From positions 19,973,475-20,037,474 of the forward strand of contig NC_082612.1 of NCBI RefSeq assembly GCF_030936135.1: a stretch of DNA of 64,000 nucleotides, read 5' to 3'. The stretch is from Gavia stellata. Lineage: Eukaryota; Chordata; Aves; Gaviiformes; Gaviidae. This document shows positions 10,501 through 25,000 of the stretch, piece after piece; within the stretch, counting starts at the first letter, position 1; every line of letters starts with the position of its first letter. Under the pieces are notes generated by a model. The model was not told where the DNA came from and ran no database searches. It saw nothing but the letters and a program-made list of their open reading frames with translations. A program made the position numbers and the translations under genes.

Positions 10501-13500
10501 TTAGTAGAGCGCAGACGTTGGATAGATTATTTTCCCTGTCACTTGCAGTGAAAAATGAGATCAAATGCATACGTTTTAACAGAGCGCAACGCAGTCCTGC
10601 AGAAGAGGTGTCATCTGAGCGCAACAGGTGCCAGCATCCAAACTTCTCCAGCTTCGCTATATTAAAGACACCCTAGAGCGCTCTATCAATTATTGTGCAT
10701 TCGTCAACACAGGGCAATTGCTGTCACACGCTAGTGATAGATCAAAGTGCTAATCCTTTGTTAACTTACATTTGCTGCATTAAGCCTGCATGAATCAAGT
10801 GAAGCTCAGAGACATGCAATCATGAAATCTTACTAACAGAATGAAACCTGACACAAATTTAACTGTTTCCCTGCTCTTGAACTACCTTCCCCCAGATAAC
10901 AAATTTTTGATGCAATTACATTTGTTCAAACATTACCTGTACTTATTTGACCATTATCAAAAAGAAATGAGGCTGAAATTTATTAAGTATTCTAGCTTGC
11001 TCCTGCGAACATGAAAAAGAGATTACCTTGCTTTAGCCTGCAATATCTTCCAATAACAGGCAAGTCTGCGCTTTGGTCACATATGGCAAATAATGACTCG
11101 GTGATCCTTTTCCTCTCTACAAGGTTGTAACTTCACTAAATATCGCTAGATATTAGTCCTGTGCGTGTCATGTGCTTGTAAGAGATCAGCTGGAATGAAA
11201 AGCATACCAGTGCAATTGTAACCAGTGTAATTTTTCATTACTTGACAGGGCCATAAATAAGGAGTACACCAGATTTACTGAGAAATAGTTTTTACCAAGA
11301 AAACTACAGCAAATGTGCAACTAACTTAAGTAACATTACACCTATAATGTAGATGGGAAAGTTTTTGAGATGAGATAATTTACACAACTGAAAAAAGGGA
11401 ATTCCAACTATTGTTTCTAGAATACAGTAAATTCTATTTCAATTCATACTTGGAGTTACTAAGAGAAAATGTCACTTAAAGGACAAAAGTCAAGAAGAAA
11501 ACTGCTGGTTTTGGCACAGGGGTTGTGACTTGTCTCTCCAAACTTTATCTCATTCTCTGAACTTCATATTAGAAGAAACAGTATGAAAACACTATGATGT
11601 TATTTGCCGTTCCTCAACTGCTTTTTAAAATGAGGCAATGATATAGCAGCTTTCTAACTCTCCCTTTGGAGAGATGAAAATTTATTAGATCACCTGACCA
11701 CTCCAGTGGGAGCCAATATATCATTCTGATGGAAAATCCACGTATTCATACCTGCCTTTACAAACATTTAAACCCCCTAGAAATAACCTCGTGTTCTAGG
11801 AGAGGGAAGAGAAGCACAAATATTTGTGTGGGTGCCATGTTGAGTAAGGAAAGGGGTAGGGAAAAAACACTAATCAGCACTTCTTGGAACAGAGAGTGTG
11901 GTCATTAAAGCCATAGCAACCTACAGTTATGACTCCATAGCTTACAGCCAAAGTTGTATTAGAACTGCAGATGATATTGCAGACCGGTGCATCTTTCTGT
12001 TAGATTTCCATAGAAAATCACTGCTAGAAAGGCTGCTCAAAGCTTTTTTTATGTGGGAAAATCATAACTGTGCCTCAGACACATCAGTCAAGCGGAAGAA
12101 AACAGTAAAAAAATCTTCTGAAGCACACACTCTTAGCCATGCCTCTGTTTGACAGCAAATGTTTTTCATTTAATTTAACTAAGAACTTTCTCTGCTGACC
12201 ACATTTTATGAACTCGACTGACTGCAGAGGAGGTATTTTATCAAGTCTCTACTGCCGAGTTATTTGTGAAAACTTTTGTAATTTAGCACATGAGCATGCA
12301 GAAGGTACAAACTTAGCTATTAGTGTATTAATAATATCTACTTATTACGGATTTTTTTTATTTATTTTTTTACCTATTGCAGAAAACATTTCTATAGAAC
12401 ATGCATTTCCTTTCAAAGGAAATTTGCCACTGGTACCATAAGCATTTTGGTTCTATTCTAGAACCCTTTCCAGAAAGTAAAAACACCAACTAATTGGGCT
12501 AAAATCTTTTGATAAAGTTTCTGATTTAAGATCAAACTGGGATCCTCCCTTGCAAAAACTTTGATGAATGGGTGCCCTGTTTATCAATCAAAAGAAAAAA
12601 TCTACATCCCAAAGATGTAAAATATTTACAGGAATGTAAACATATAGCTACGTACAAGATAAAGCATGTGGAGGGTGGGATGAGTGTGACCCGCCTGTTG
12701 AACATCAGCTGATCCCTAACTTCATGTCCTTGGACTTGCCTTCCTTCCTAAGGTCGGCCTTCTCAGCACGATCGGAAGCAGTTTCTACTGCAAACTTTAC
12801 AGCTCTGGAAAGTTTCCTGGGAGCATCACCAAGCTGAGAAAATTACTTGCCCAGCTTTTGAAGGGCCTAAAAGACCAGGGATGATTTGAGTTTGGCCACT
12901 GGCAAACGGGCATATTACAGTGAAGTGTGCGTGTAAAGGAGGTATCATGTGCTTACCCATTTCGTGTCGCTGCAGCGTTGAGGCACCGGGTGCTGCTGAA
13001 TCAGTAATACACAATAGCAACAAATTCACAAATAGCACTTTTTCCTTTACTGTTTCAACTACACAGTAGGTGCTCTGCTAGACGACACCTTCCTGCCTCC
13101 AGCATCCCCAACTGCAGTCAGGTCGGGACTTCAGGCCTCAAATTCTTGAATAACAAAGACCACGAGAAACAGTGAGAGGGTACAATCCTTGGACTCCCCA
13201 CAACAGTTTCTAAAGATGCTGTGCCTGGCTGTATGAGTGGTGCTCAGCTCCACTTCACTTAATTTCACTTCTGGACGTATCCATGGCTTGGTTCTCATCT
13301 ATCAGGTATCAGGACAGGGCCTCACTGAAGCACCCAGCCCAACCAATTGCTTTAGATACTAAAGTATTACTCGCAAAAAGCAATGAAATACCTTTTCTAC
13401 CTTCAGGAAATTAACAGCAAATGAGAAATTGGATTCTTTGTGTCGCTCCACCACGCATTACCAAGTAGTCAGGAAATCTCCCTAATACCAAGTGCTACAA

Positions 13501-14198
13501 CTGTTTTTTCTGATCCTGCTATTATTACTTCTACACGAGACAATTAGTCTTTTCCATGTCTGCACTCGGTATACCTGTCACATGGCACCATCCCCAAAAT
13601 CCTTGTTGCACATCCTCAAAGCAGCACTGTTTACGTTCACACGCTATTATTTATCACATAGGGTCTGAAGAGTTTGCGTTATCTGCATCCAGCCCTTCTC
13701 CACAAAGCTTTCCATTTCTCACCCTTATCTTTGAAACAGCTAGAAGCAATTGCTGGAAAACCCTGATAATCCTATTCAGATAAGCCACAAGTAACACTAC
13801 ACTGCTATTATCCAACAGTGTTCAAGTAAACCAGAACATGAAACAACCAGCCTATACAGACAGATATCTTTGTAATACAGCTTTTTCACACTTTAGTTAT
13901 TCTATCAGATGAAGGTGAATACATGTCTTCGGTAGCATACAACTCACCCATCTATAAAGGGATCCAAGGAAAAGCCACACATCCAACAACCTAGCAACAC
14001 TTAATTAGAAATATACTACATAATACACTACAAGTATTGAAAACAGGGTTTTTTTTCATGCAGCTAAATGGATATTATCTGCTTTCATTTTGTCAAGGTT
14101 ACACCCAAGTTTCATATATGGCTTGATCCCCAGCTGTGCAAACGCTTAACTTGCATTCATCTTAACGGGTGTTAAATATTCAGTCTCTGAAACTATGA
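7566..14198. other. Gene-poor intergenic DNA
   Basis: I read this 6.6 kb on both strands and found no exon with flanking splice signals, no RNA gene and no nameable repeat. Open frames up to 112 codons (for example 10137-10475) are isolated and lack motifs. Short A or T runs occur (for example near 9560). Confidence 0.45.
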
Positions 14199-14709
14199 CC
14201 ACCTCGAATGCTGTGTTCAGTTTTGGGCCCCTCACTCCAAGAAGGACATTGAGGGGCTGGAGCGTGTCCAGAGAAGGGCGACGGAGCTGGTGAGGGGTCT
14301 GGAGCACAAGTCTGATGAGGAGCGGCTGAGGGAGCTGGGGTTGTTCAGTCTGGAGAAGAGGAGGCTGAGGGGAGACCTCATCGCTCTCTACAGCTCCCTG
14401 AAAGGGGGTTGTGGGGAGGTGGGTGTTGGTCTCTTCTCCCAAGTGACAAGCGACAGAACAAGAGGAAACAGCCTCCAGTTGCGCCAGGCGAGGTTGAGGC
14501 TGGATATTAGGAAAAACGTCTTTCCTGAGAGAGTGGTGAAGCACTGGAAGAGGTTGCCCAGGGAGGTGGTGGCGTCACCATCCCTGGAGGGGTTCAAGGA
14601 ACATGTGGACGTGGCACTGCGGGACATGGTTTAGTGGGCATGGTGGGGTTGGGTTGGTGGTTGGACTTGATGATCTTACAGGTCTTCTCCAACCTTAGTG
14701 ATTCTGTGA
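14199..14709 (+). mobile_element. CR1 LINE, 3' fragment
   Basis: A severely 5'-truncated CR1 starting at the ECCVQFWAP-encoding segment and ending with the TTAGTGATTCTGTGA tail. An open frame at 14290-14634 keeps [15 protein letters not shown] and [17 protein letters not shown] up to the normal terminal stop. The tail (GGACATGGTTTAGTGGGC, then TCTTACAGGTCTT) is the same subtype as in the copies at 1-3141, 15921 and 46970. Confidence 0.93.
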
Positions 14710-15920
14710 CCACAAAAATGGAGAATTTCAAACAGCTAGATTTGAATATACACATTTGAAGTGTAGATCTTGATGAGCAAGTAAAATATTTCCATTTCCT
14801 CCAATTTATGGATTCCTTGATTTCAAGTCTAAAAGGAACCTGACAATGCCAGCTGACCTCCCACACACCAGCAACATACCAAGGATCTCCAGAAGCACAG
14901 AATTACCGTTTGCGCTCACTGCCTGGTTTATGACTTCGTATCTAGTCTCACGCAAAGAGCAAACCCAGGTTGTGTATTGTGGAGCATCTGATTCTGCTGT
15001 GACCCACAGAAACTTCACTGACCTTAAAGTCTGACAAGCGTAAAAATCTCAGTTAAGTAATGTCATCTGCTGTGAAAACCTTATGCTATTTTTTAATGTA
15101 TACGATTACATCCAGGAAGAAGTAGTGTGCACAGTCACGCGAAGCAAAAAAGGAAGCGCAAATTACAGCCCTCTATGCACTGCTGAAGTGTTTACAACTT
15201 AAAAATTAACTGCTGCTTTACAAGATGGCGTTCTCTACAGAATGACTTTCTGCTTCTTCCTGTTCATCTGTTGTGCTTTGACACTGTCTACAAATTTGCC
15301 TTAGATATTTGTTTACAGCATGAAAATAAATTCATGATGTAGACAGATATATTTATACAAATATTCTCAGATTTACTTCAGGAGAACAAATTCCATGAGA
15401 GAAACAGACTGCCTGGGAACAAATGGTGATTGTCAGACCACAGCCAGGGTAGTATTACACAGACAACTGCAGCTAATTTTTTAGTCACTAGGCAGAAGGC
15501 AAATGCAGCACGAGGCTGTATTTCTCTCCTCCTGTTTCCCATAATCACTTCTTTCTACTTCAGCTTTCAGTGCCTTTCCTCGGCCCTCCATTTCACTTGA
15601 CAAGATCACCACTTTAATTAGCTACCCTGTTGCTATTTCCTCCTTTTCCGAGAAGTGCAACCATTCCTTCTATATCTGTCTATAATTTGCCTAAACAGCA
15701 GTTAGTCATGTGGCTCTAGCAGCAAACATCCACCACAACAGCAAAAAAATTTTATGAAGCTACCCTGACACTAAGAGGCAGTGAACACAGCATTGCTTCT
15801 CGATGCTAAAAAATGTCTCTCAACTGGAAGAGTTTTCCTTTTTCCTAATACATGTTTTACAGGAGAAAAATTTTAAAAATGCCCACTTCTAAAGTTGTAT
15901 ATACAATAACTTTATTTAGT
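14710..15920. other. Unique intergenic DNA
   Basis: No gene or nameable repeat seen between two CR1 fragments. Confidence 0.5.
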
Positions 15921-16003
15921 TGGTTTAGTGGGCGTGGCGGCGTTGGGTTGATGGTTGAACTTGATGATCTTACAGGTCTTTTCCAACCTTAGTGATTCTG
16001 TGA
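15921..16003 (+). mobile_element. CR1 3' tail fragment
   Basis: Only the last 80 or so bases of a CR1: the GGTTTAGTGGGCGTGG segment, TTGATGATCTTACAGGTC and the TTAGTGATTCTGTGA end. Same tail subtype as the copy at 14199-14709. No coding content. Confidence 0.9.
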
Positions 16004-19000
16004 ACTTGATACAAATACGAAAAATTAAAAACCAACTCTTGACGGACCTACTAGATAAAGCACATCATCCATGTTGGGCTACACTCAGTAGCTATACTGC
16101 AACACACAGACTCACTGAAGCCTGTCTGCAAATTTGGTGTACGTAAGTGACAAGGTAATTAAAAACTTACTGTTAAAAAATAATCAAGTGCAGCTCTAGC
16201 TCTAGGGATAATTCAGTTTGAGACCCTACCTGGCTTCCAATATATATCAAGTAATTAATCTAGCTCTCCACAACTTTGCCAGTGCACGCTAAACTGTGTG
16301 ATGAGTAAATGAAAAAAGCACAGTCTTTGCTTTGGGCTGGTCAGAGTAGGCTCTGGTAATATTTAGAGCAGGGTCAGTACATACATTCAGCACTCACTGT
16401 TAGGCAAAGTCGGTGTATGAAGAGTTCCACCCAGTTTTGCTGGTTATGCAGTTTCTTTAAAACAGGGATATTTGACTGCAAAAAAGAAAAAGGCTATTTG
16501 AGGAGTAGGGCCAAGTTTTCTTCCCCAACTTAATTTAGAAACCACAGTCATGGCTATGTGCAAGGCAGATGCTGTTCTATCCCCTCTTGCAAACAACCAG
16601 TAATGGGCACTATACACTTTGGGAGCACTTATACAGAGTACAGACTACTGCTACTGAATAATTGGCTTTCTAGTTACATAATTCTTCAGACATATCAGTA
16701 CAAAATTTATAAAAAGGCAACAAATCAAGAATAACCTAAAAGCAACTCAAATCTAACATAAGTAACTAGTATTACAAATCCAAGTGAACAAATCCAATTC
16801 CACTGCTCACTGACAAATACCAGCTTGCTTTGCAGCACTCAATTACGTGTCAAGAAATCACTTTCCAGTACAGAAGCTGAATGCCCATATGTCCATTTTA
16901 CAGCTCAGTTATCTAAGGCATCAAACAGGCTAAAAGAACTTGAGATCCCAGAAGCAGGGTCAGGCTAGAGCATCAGTAGATATGAAAACAGTAGTTTTTC
17001 TTCCAGCACAGTATCAGTGCTCGCTAACTTTTGCCGGCTGGCCTGCCTGCGGTGTGCCTTTGGAACTCCTGCTGCCAAATTACTGATGTAACATTTTCTC
17101 TAAAACACTAACAAAGGTTAGCATCTTCTTACTTTCACATAACAGCCCTTATTTGAATCATCTGCCTTCAAAAATCCTTCCAAGACAATGGCAGCCCAAA
17201 ACAGCCTCCTGTTGCTGTTGGGTTGCTTCACACTAGGTAAACTTACTAGGGACTTTACACAGGGATTCTGGTCTAACGCCAGTTTTGCAGCCTCACTATA
17301 TTATGAATTTTATCAAATCTACTAGATTAATCATGTACAGATTGCGGTGTTAACATATGGTCCTTACATTTAGCTTTTCTCAGCTCTTATCTTTACTAAT
17401 CCAAACTAACCATTTCAATTAGCCATTATAGAGACTGACACGTTATTGCAACATTGGAAGTCTACGCACAGCACCTCTCCATGTGCTGTCAGAATACAGA
17501 CTTATCCACGACCAGCAAGCAGGAAAAAGTCAAAGACAACTGTTATGTTGGATTTTCATTACTGACCACAAGCACTTCACCCATTGATAAGAAATGCTTG
17601 TTTGACTCGAAACTCATCTCTCTGCAGAAACTTTTGGCATTCGACTTGAACACAAAACTCAAGCATGAGACCAGATCAAGAGGGTAAAATTGCACTGTTT
17701 TGCGGTTGGACCGTCGTATGTTTAAGAAGATTCGACATCAGCGTTGCCACCAGTAGCGCAGGACTATAGTGAGCATGCGGGGATATCAACCCCTGTCGTG
17801 CGCTGCTAACCAGAGTTGTTGCAAGAGGTCTGCAAGGTTCCAGTTAACCAGATTCCATTTGGCCCTGGCTGCTTCTGCATCCAAGGTGCCTTTCTCCAAC
17901 CATGCCCAAACTGCCCAGGACCTACCCTCGCCAAGCTACCCGGCACCCAGGTAGCTGTGGACAGGCTTCCCAGCAGTGGCTCAAAGGTGGGATGCACTCC
18001 ACTGCTTCGCCAGACTGGACAGCCTTACTCCTCACAAACCATCAGCGGAAAATTAGACTTGAGGTGAAAGGGGTCTAACAGCAGCACTGACTGTGGCTCC
18101 CAGCCTTTGCTTTTCTCTGGGCAGCAGTACCGAGAAATTAAGGCCCACCAGCATCGCTACTCTTTGCTCTCCCGGTCAGCCTGCTCCGGAACAATAGCAG
18201 CTCTCTCTGTTTCGGCTTTAATTCCCTGCGGCTCCAGGTCTTGCCCAGGGTCCCAGGCACAGGGCCGACAGCCACAGATTGAGGACCGCTACCCGAGCAC
18301 ACAGATGCACACATTTCACTGAACCACCAAGTGCCTCTAGCTTATCTTTCCGGTCTCAGATCTCCACAAGAAAAAGCAGTCAATTAGCTAAAAGCCCTGC
18401 ATAGACAAACTCAAGTTACATCTATTTCTCCGGAAACCTATGGACATAAGCTATATGCAGAATCTACAGGGTTGAGAATTAATAGTCAAAACATAAAACA
18501 GAAAAGAGAAGCTGATACTAATTCACAAAAGAGTTAATCTTGTAGGCAAAAGATGAAAGAAAGCCTAGCAAAAAACTATGGTAGCTTGTTAAAAATGAAA
18601 TACTCTGCCTAATGTTTGCCCTTTAAGTCATTACAGTCTGACTACAGTAAATCTGCTAGTGTTTTGGCCTCTAGATAACCTGCCTAGTAAATCAAAGCAA
18701 AACAGTGCATAATTAAAAACTAGTCTGGTTCAGATTATAGAATATACAATTTATTTTCACAAGTAAGAGGACAAACCCCATAATTCACTTGACATTTCAT
18801 CACTGCCTTGAAATATAGTCTTTCCACTGGTGAAAATAAATTGCCTAGCAGCTGTGTTATATATTTTACCTAAATGTATATTTAGATCCATCATGTGTAC
18901 AGTCTAACAGATTTGTAGCAGTTTTAAGGGGTAGAGACAGTCCCTACTCAACTGTCACACAGGCAAGTTGAGAAAACATGATAGTAAATGGCATTTGGGT

Positions 19001-22000
19001 AAACAGAAGAGTAGTAGAGACCAGCAGGACACTTCATTAGTACCAACTCGTTAAGAAACAGCCTTTACCTTGTTTGAATTCCTTTATTCCAACCTGTGGC
19101 TGCAAGACCCCTGTGCTCAGGATCAGTATGGTATTAACAGAGCAAGTTTGAGAGTTAACAGCTAAATGAGAAGCACAACACCCCTGACCCTTGTAAGCAC
19201 AGAGTTTTGTACCGGGTGGGATCACCAGACATATCAATAAAGTTGTTGATCTGTGTCTCAAGCATGTACAGGCAATCATGCGCCCCGCCAACACAAATTC
19301 TCCCCTCAAACTCACAGAATTTCAGATGCATCGCTAATCTATCTGGCTCACTTTCTACTACCCTGGGAATGTATTTCCCTGCTCCACCCATCCCATTTAG
19401 ACACTGTAAGTGTTGAAGGCACGCTGAATCATTCTGTACAACCTCAACTCTAGCAGTGCCAATTCCATCCATTATCCTACAGCTACTTAATTATTAAGCC
19501 TGAGCACTTGATGGAAGGTGCAAGAGAAGAGGGAGTAGCCTCTGCATGTCCTCATGCCTTTTTTTGTGGCTCCCATTCCACCACAGCCAGAACAACTCTG
19601 TTCTACTTTCCCCAATCATAAGCAATGCTAGTTGTGGCACATTTTGAAGGAATAACACAACAGTTTCTCCTGCTACAAGCATTGAGATAGTTTCTGCAAA
19701 GAAAACAAAACCTTAATCCCAAGATATCCAGTCACCGTCTTCATCACAGCTGCCCTCAGCACTGCCTATTTACCTGCTACTCCATGACTCAAGGAAAGTC
19801 TATATTACAGTAAGTAGAGATGGTATTTTCCTATTGTTACTGTGTGACAATATTTGTATTAACACTGCCCCCGAAACCCAATACAGCTCAGCTCACAGCC
19901 AGGGATCAGAGCCTGTTATGTATCTTCCATCTTCCCTTTGACAAAGAGCTGCTAGGAAGATTTCAGCTGAAAATAAGCACTTGCTTCAGGCTAGATTTTG
20001 TAGATTTTCTATATTGCTACCTGAAAGACATCCTTACAAAGCAGGACTCCTCAGCTCCGACACTGTCAGTGCTCTTGTCGAGTTCTATCATCCAACATGC
20101 GAGGGGAAGAAGGGTATTTATGTCATCTGGAAGGACGAACAGTTCTTAGCAAAACTTACTTGCACTAAAGCACAGTCCTGGGAATCACTAAGCGCCAGTG
20201 GCTCTGCTTTCTCAATAAAGTGTTTATAGCAGACAGGAGCCAAAGGAACTTCTCCAGATGAATATGACGTTATCATACACATGATTTATGAGATTGTATG
20301 CACTGAAGAGAAGGCATTTCTTCCACTGCTCCCTTAGGGTTAACAATCTACCTGATGCTCATGCAGCCACAGGAAACTAACTGAGAAATAGGGACTGAAC
20401 ATGAAGCAATCCTGGTTTGAGAATCAGCATCTTGCAACGTGGCTGCTTCCAAATCTGTGCAGTCAAGAAGGCATATACACATCAACAGGCACACAGAAAC
20501 TAGCTTCCCTTGCTGTACTCTTTCTTAGAAGACTAATAGCACCAAATGCTATCAGTAACATCCAACTGCTTTTTACTAAATCACATTGCGGCGTAGAAAG
20601 GAAGACTGCTCCAAAGAGCCAGCTATCTCAAGTAAGAAGAGAAAAAAACCACAATGACTAATTGGCTGAAGGGCATTTATTCCAGCAGGTCAACTGGTTG
20701 TAAAAGATGAAATGGCAGTTTTCCATCCATTGGAGTGCAAGCTCTGATAACAAGGGAAGCATTGTCAAGAAAATTGTTATTACTCACAAATTAAAGGAAT
20801 TTCTAGGGTAACCCCAGAAAAATCACACACAGAAACATACTCAGACAAGAGGAGAAATAACTTTGTCCCATTATCTCTGTCTTGATATGTATAAACTAGC
20901 TTTTTTCCCTTTTAGTTTGAAGTGACAACACTAGTGTACTCTCACGTTACACTGATTCTGTTACCATCATCACAAGCATGTTTTCCGTTCATGGGAGCAT
21001 ATGTGTGGCTCATTTCAATCCCTACAGAAGAGGTTAATCAATTGGGGTGATCTGAATATAATTCTCAGAGGAACAGTTAACCCTTGGGATCATGCGGCTA
21101 AACAGTCATGTTAACGGGAGAGTGCTCTAAATACCATTTGTCCTGCCCAACGAATGCTGTCTAAAGGTGGTCTAAGCATGTAACATCCAAGGCATGTTGG
21201 CTCCCTCCATAGGGAAGCAGGAAAAACAGCGCTCTCCTGGGCGTGAGATGTCCCACACATCTTAAAAGGGGAACCACTCTCCTCTGGTGTCTCTCAACTA
21301 CAGGAAACTGGATGATTAGTTACCCGCACAGTGCAACAGGTAACACGGCATGAGAAGCGTCCTTACTCCCTGACCGCCTTGCAGACCACACTAAGATGGT
21401 TTGGGACAACTCACATTTGGCTGTCCTCTCTGGTACTCCGAAAGCCTAATTCAGGTAGGCTAGTATTAGCTCGTTTGTAAATTAAAGGTACAGGACAAGG
21501 GTCCATGTCCTCCCTTACCTGAAGCACTGGCATTAAGGGGTTTTTGGACGGGGTTGCGTTTTCCCTCTGAGAAATACTATGAGACTCATTTGCCTGGACA
21601 CGCAAGGGCTTTGTGGGGCCTCCCATCACAGCTTCAGGCTACTCCTTCCAAGATTCGTCTCCAAACCTAGCGAGCCTGAAAAATTCAAACCCCCAAGGGA
21701 TCCTAAACTTTTACATAACTCTTGGCTGTGTTTTGTAATTTTTCTTGTCTAAACAGATCTTAGCAATACACTGCTGCTTATTCTTTCCTAAAGAGGAACC
21801 AATGGAAGAGCAAAAACTAATTTCTGCCTCCAGGTATTGGAACAAAACCACTCCAGCTGAGCCTTCTCTCAAGCCTTCCTCTGAGGAATTTTAAACCCAG
21901 AAGGTGCCACCAGGGACCAGCATAATTCAACAGTTTGCCCTCCAATGCTAGAGAAATCCCTGTAGGGCATTTTTCATCTAACAAAAATAAATCCCTGCTA

Positions 22001-25000
22001 CATGCAGACATTTGCACAAAGCACCAGCAAGACCTCTGGCAGAGGAAGTATCAGGTCATTAAGAAAAGATCTTCATTTACTATGTTTAAGAAAGAATTTT
22101 CGTAGTCTCAGCTCAGCAAGCTTTAGGCTCTTCCTGAGACTCCCTAACGGACTAGCCTGGAGGCTCTTGTGGTCAGTGAGATGATGCTTCCTCTATGTTA
22201 ATACTGAAAATAAACCATGACACCACTGTGAATCACTCTGTGTCCTTAGGAGCTTAAAATGTTTCAGCAGAGATTAGGAGCAGCAAAGGAAACCAGCTGC
22301 AGAGCACATCAAGAATGATCCATGTGACAAAGCAGCAAGTGTCTGAGAATTAACCAAGTGTTGTACGGCTAGCACGCAGGTTTTATGGTAGCAGATAAGT
22401 TGTTCGGTGTTGTAGAAACACAAAAAAAGAGTTCAAGAGGAGAGATGGCCTGGAGAGAACTCTTCCTTGAGCAGATTCCTACTGTCACTAATGAGAAAGA
22501 AGTTCAGCTCCTGCAAAGCACACAAACTGCTGGTAGCAGGAAGCAATGCAGTCAGGTGAGAGTCTGAAGGCAATTTTTAAAAGCTCATAACCACAGGATG
22601 TTCTCTAGAGAAATTTTCATATAGTCTGCAGCATATTCCCCCATGCTGGGTGCTGTTCTTCCTGCTTTTAGAAGTGCTTGTGCTGACCCGATTCAGCCCT
22701 TTACTAGCCAACTGCCATAAGGCCACAACTATCCTTGGAGAAGGCAGCTCATACGTTTCAAAGCAACTAAAGCCCCTATTAGCCAGGCACAAACTATGAC
22801 GTAGTACAATCGAGAGATACGAAGGCGAACCTTAACTGAGCTGAACTGAGAGCCTACAAGAGATTAGGTACAAAAGCTCAGACAGAACTCAGCGCAGTTT
22901 GTTTTGTGCTGCTCGTCTTCGCTAAGTAGCCTGGATGTGTCTATGGTACAAAGCCCTTTGCAGCACGGACACAGCGGGCGAACATAAGCTTGAAATGGAA
23001 ATCCACATTCTGCCACCTGACTATCACAAGGCAAAACCCAAAGAAAATGCCTTGCAGCGAGGGTTCGCACGGCTTCCTCACTTGTTCTTTCGCTCGCAGG
23101 TCCCCCGGGAGTCACTGTCTGATGGACAGAATAAGGTGCAAGATGCATCCTGCAGACATAGCCTTTCCCCTTGCAGTGGAAACTTCCACTGCGGGACTCA
23201 GCTGCTCATTAAGGAAAACAACTCAGTTATTTCACCCTCCACAGGTGTGGAGATGCTGTTTACACATTAGATGGCTCTCCAGGTCACCATGCAGAGCAGC
23301 CATTTCAAGGAAAAAAAACAAGTGCATGGAAAACATGAATAAAACATATCCCGTGCACAGCAGTAAAGAAAAGCCTTTACCACAAGCTAAAACAATACTG
23401 CACATGATTGATTCTTTAAGACATGCCCCACAACAATTAATCAGTTTAAAGAGTAACTTTTTAATGGGATGTAGTTCAGAGAACATTTTAGGTACTAAAA
23501 CTGATGCCATTTTACAGCAGCTATTTGTACTAGGTAACCTGACAGCATGTTTTCAGTTGGTTTCCTAACTAGCTTCTGATGCACATGCTGTAACCTTGTG
23601 ATCCATCTCACTCAGAGATTACTCACTTGCTCAGAATTAGGCCCATGCTGACATACTTCTGTGGAAGTCGTGCCAAAATATGCCCCCTTTTTATGCACCA
23701 CCAGCTTTCAGAAGTACAGTTCTGCTAGCTCAGGCTGAGCTCTCTCCTTCTCATGGGCCACCCCTGGGAAACAAAGGCTAAGTTACTCTTGCCTATCTGT
23801 AGCACTTTGGGACATCTTTACAACTCCACGACTGTTACTGGGGAAAACGCAGCATGCTGAGCTGCTGGAGCTGTAACTTCAGCCGGTCCAGGGCACATGT
23901 CCCAGCCACGTGCAGCTCACCACACTCTGTTTAACAGGAAGGACACAGGACAGGTTTATAACTGCACCTAGCATACACAACGGTTGGTGAGCACCCAAAA
24001 CTAACAACTGAGAACATGCTGTTTTCACAAAAGGCTATTCACCTGGCTGAGACAGTCTGAGCACAGCAATTGTCATCTGTGTCCAACACCAATGGACCTG
24101 AACTGGTTTTCTGTCTGCCATGAGGTCAGCACAGAAGATCAAACTGCTTGTAAAGCAGGGCTCCCCTTTGTGAAAGCCTCTGGTCACCACCACGAGAACA
24201 AATAGGCAATTAGAGGAAAACTCTTGCCCTGTACAGTCTCATTTTCTTTATCCCTGATGACCTCATTTTCATTGTTCCAGGGGTTTTTTTTAATCAATTG
24301 TCCACTTTGGAAGGCATTTCAAAGAATTAGCTTAAAAGACTAACTTTCAGTTAGAAGACGAGGCTCACTCTTCAGCTCCCCCAGACACATTTCTTTAAGG
24401 GCAAAGTCTGCAACAGCTGCTCAGAAAGCAATTACAACTTGTATTAAATTTACTGAATAACACTGACTTCAAATTGCATTACGTGTCCATGCTTAGTGTA
24501 GAAGACTGGTTACCTGCATGTGATGTGCAGGTGCTAACAGAAGGCCCGTAAACCCACTGCAACCTAGTTATATTTGCTGTGAGACAGAATCGGTGTTTAA
24601 CTTCTGAAGCCCTTAAAATGTGAGGCAACAGACTCCCTTCCCATGTACTGCATCTAACTTGCAGAAATCCTAAGTCGACTTTGTGGTGCTCTCAGGAAAA
24701 ATCAATCCAGCTAAGTACAAGGGGCTTCCCACCAAAACAGAATACATCTCATTTTGTGAGAATGCGATGTTTTATTCTACTAGCCCCTGCAGCTTAGGAA
24801 TTGATCGCTACGTACTGGTGAGAAAGATGAGCTAACCATTTGCATAGATTCTCTCCTATTGTAATACAAGTTAATACCACAATCGATGCTGATAGCAGCC
24901 AGAAGCAATTGCAATATATCAACAAAGGAAGAAAATGCCTGCCAACTCTACAAGTGTGGGAAACAATAACTAGCTTGGAGGAGCACATGGAACATCTTTA

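Noticed and set aside
22990-23568. A 192-codon + strand open frame
   Set aside because: No motif, no splice context, and other frames at the same place are also open. Treated as chance.
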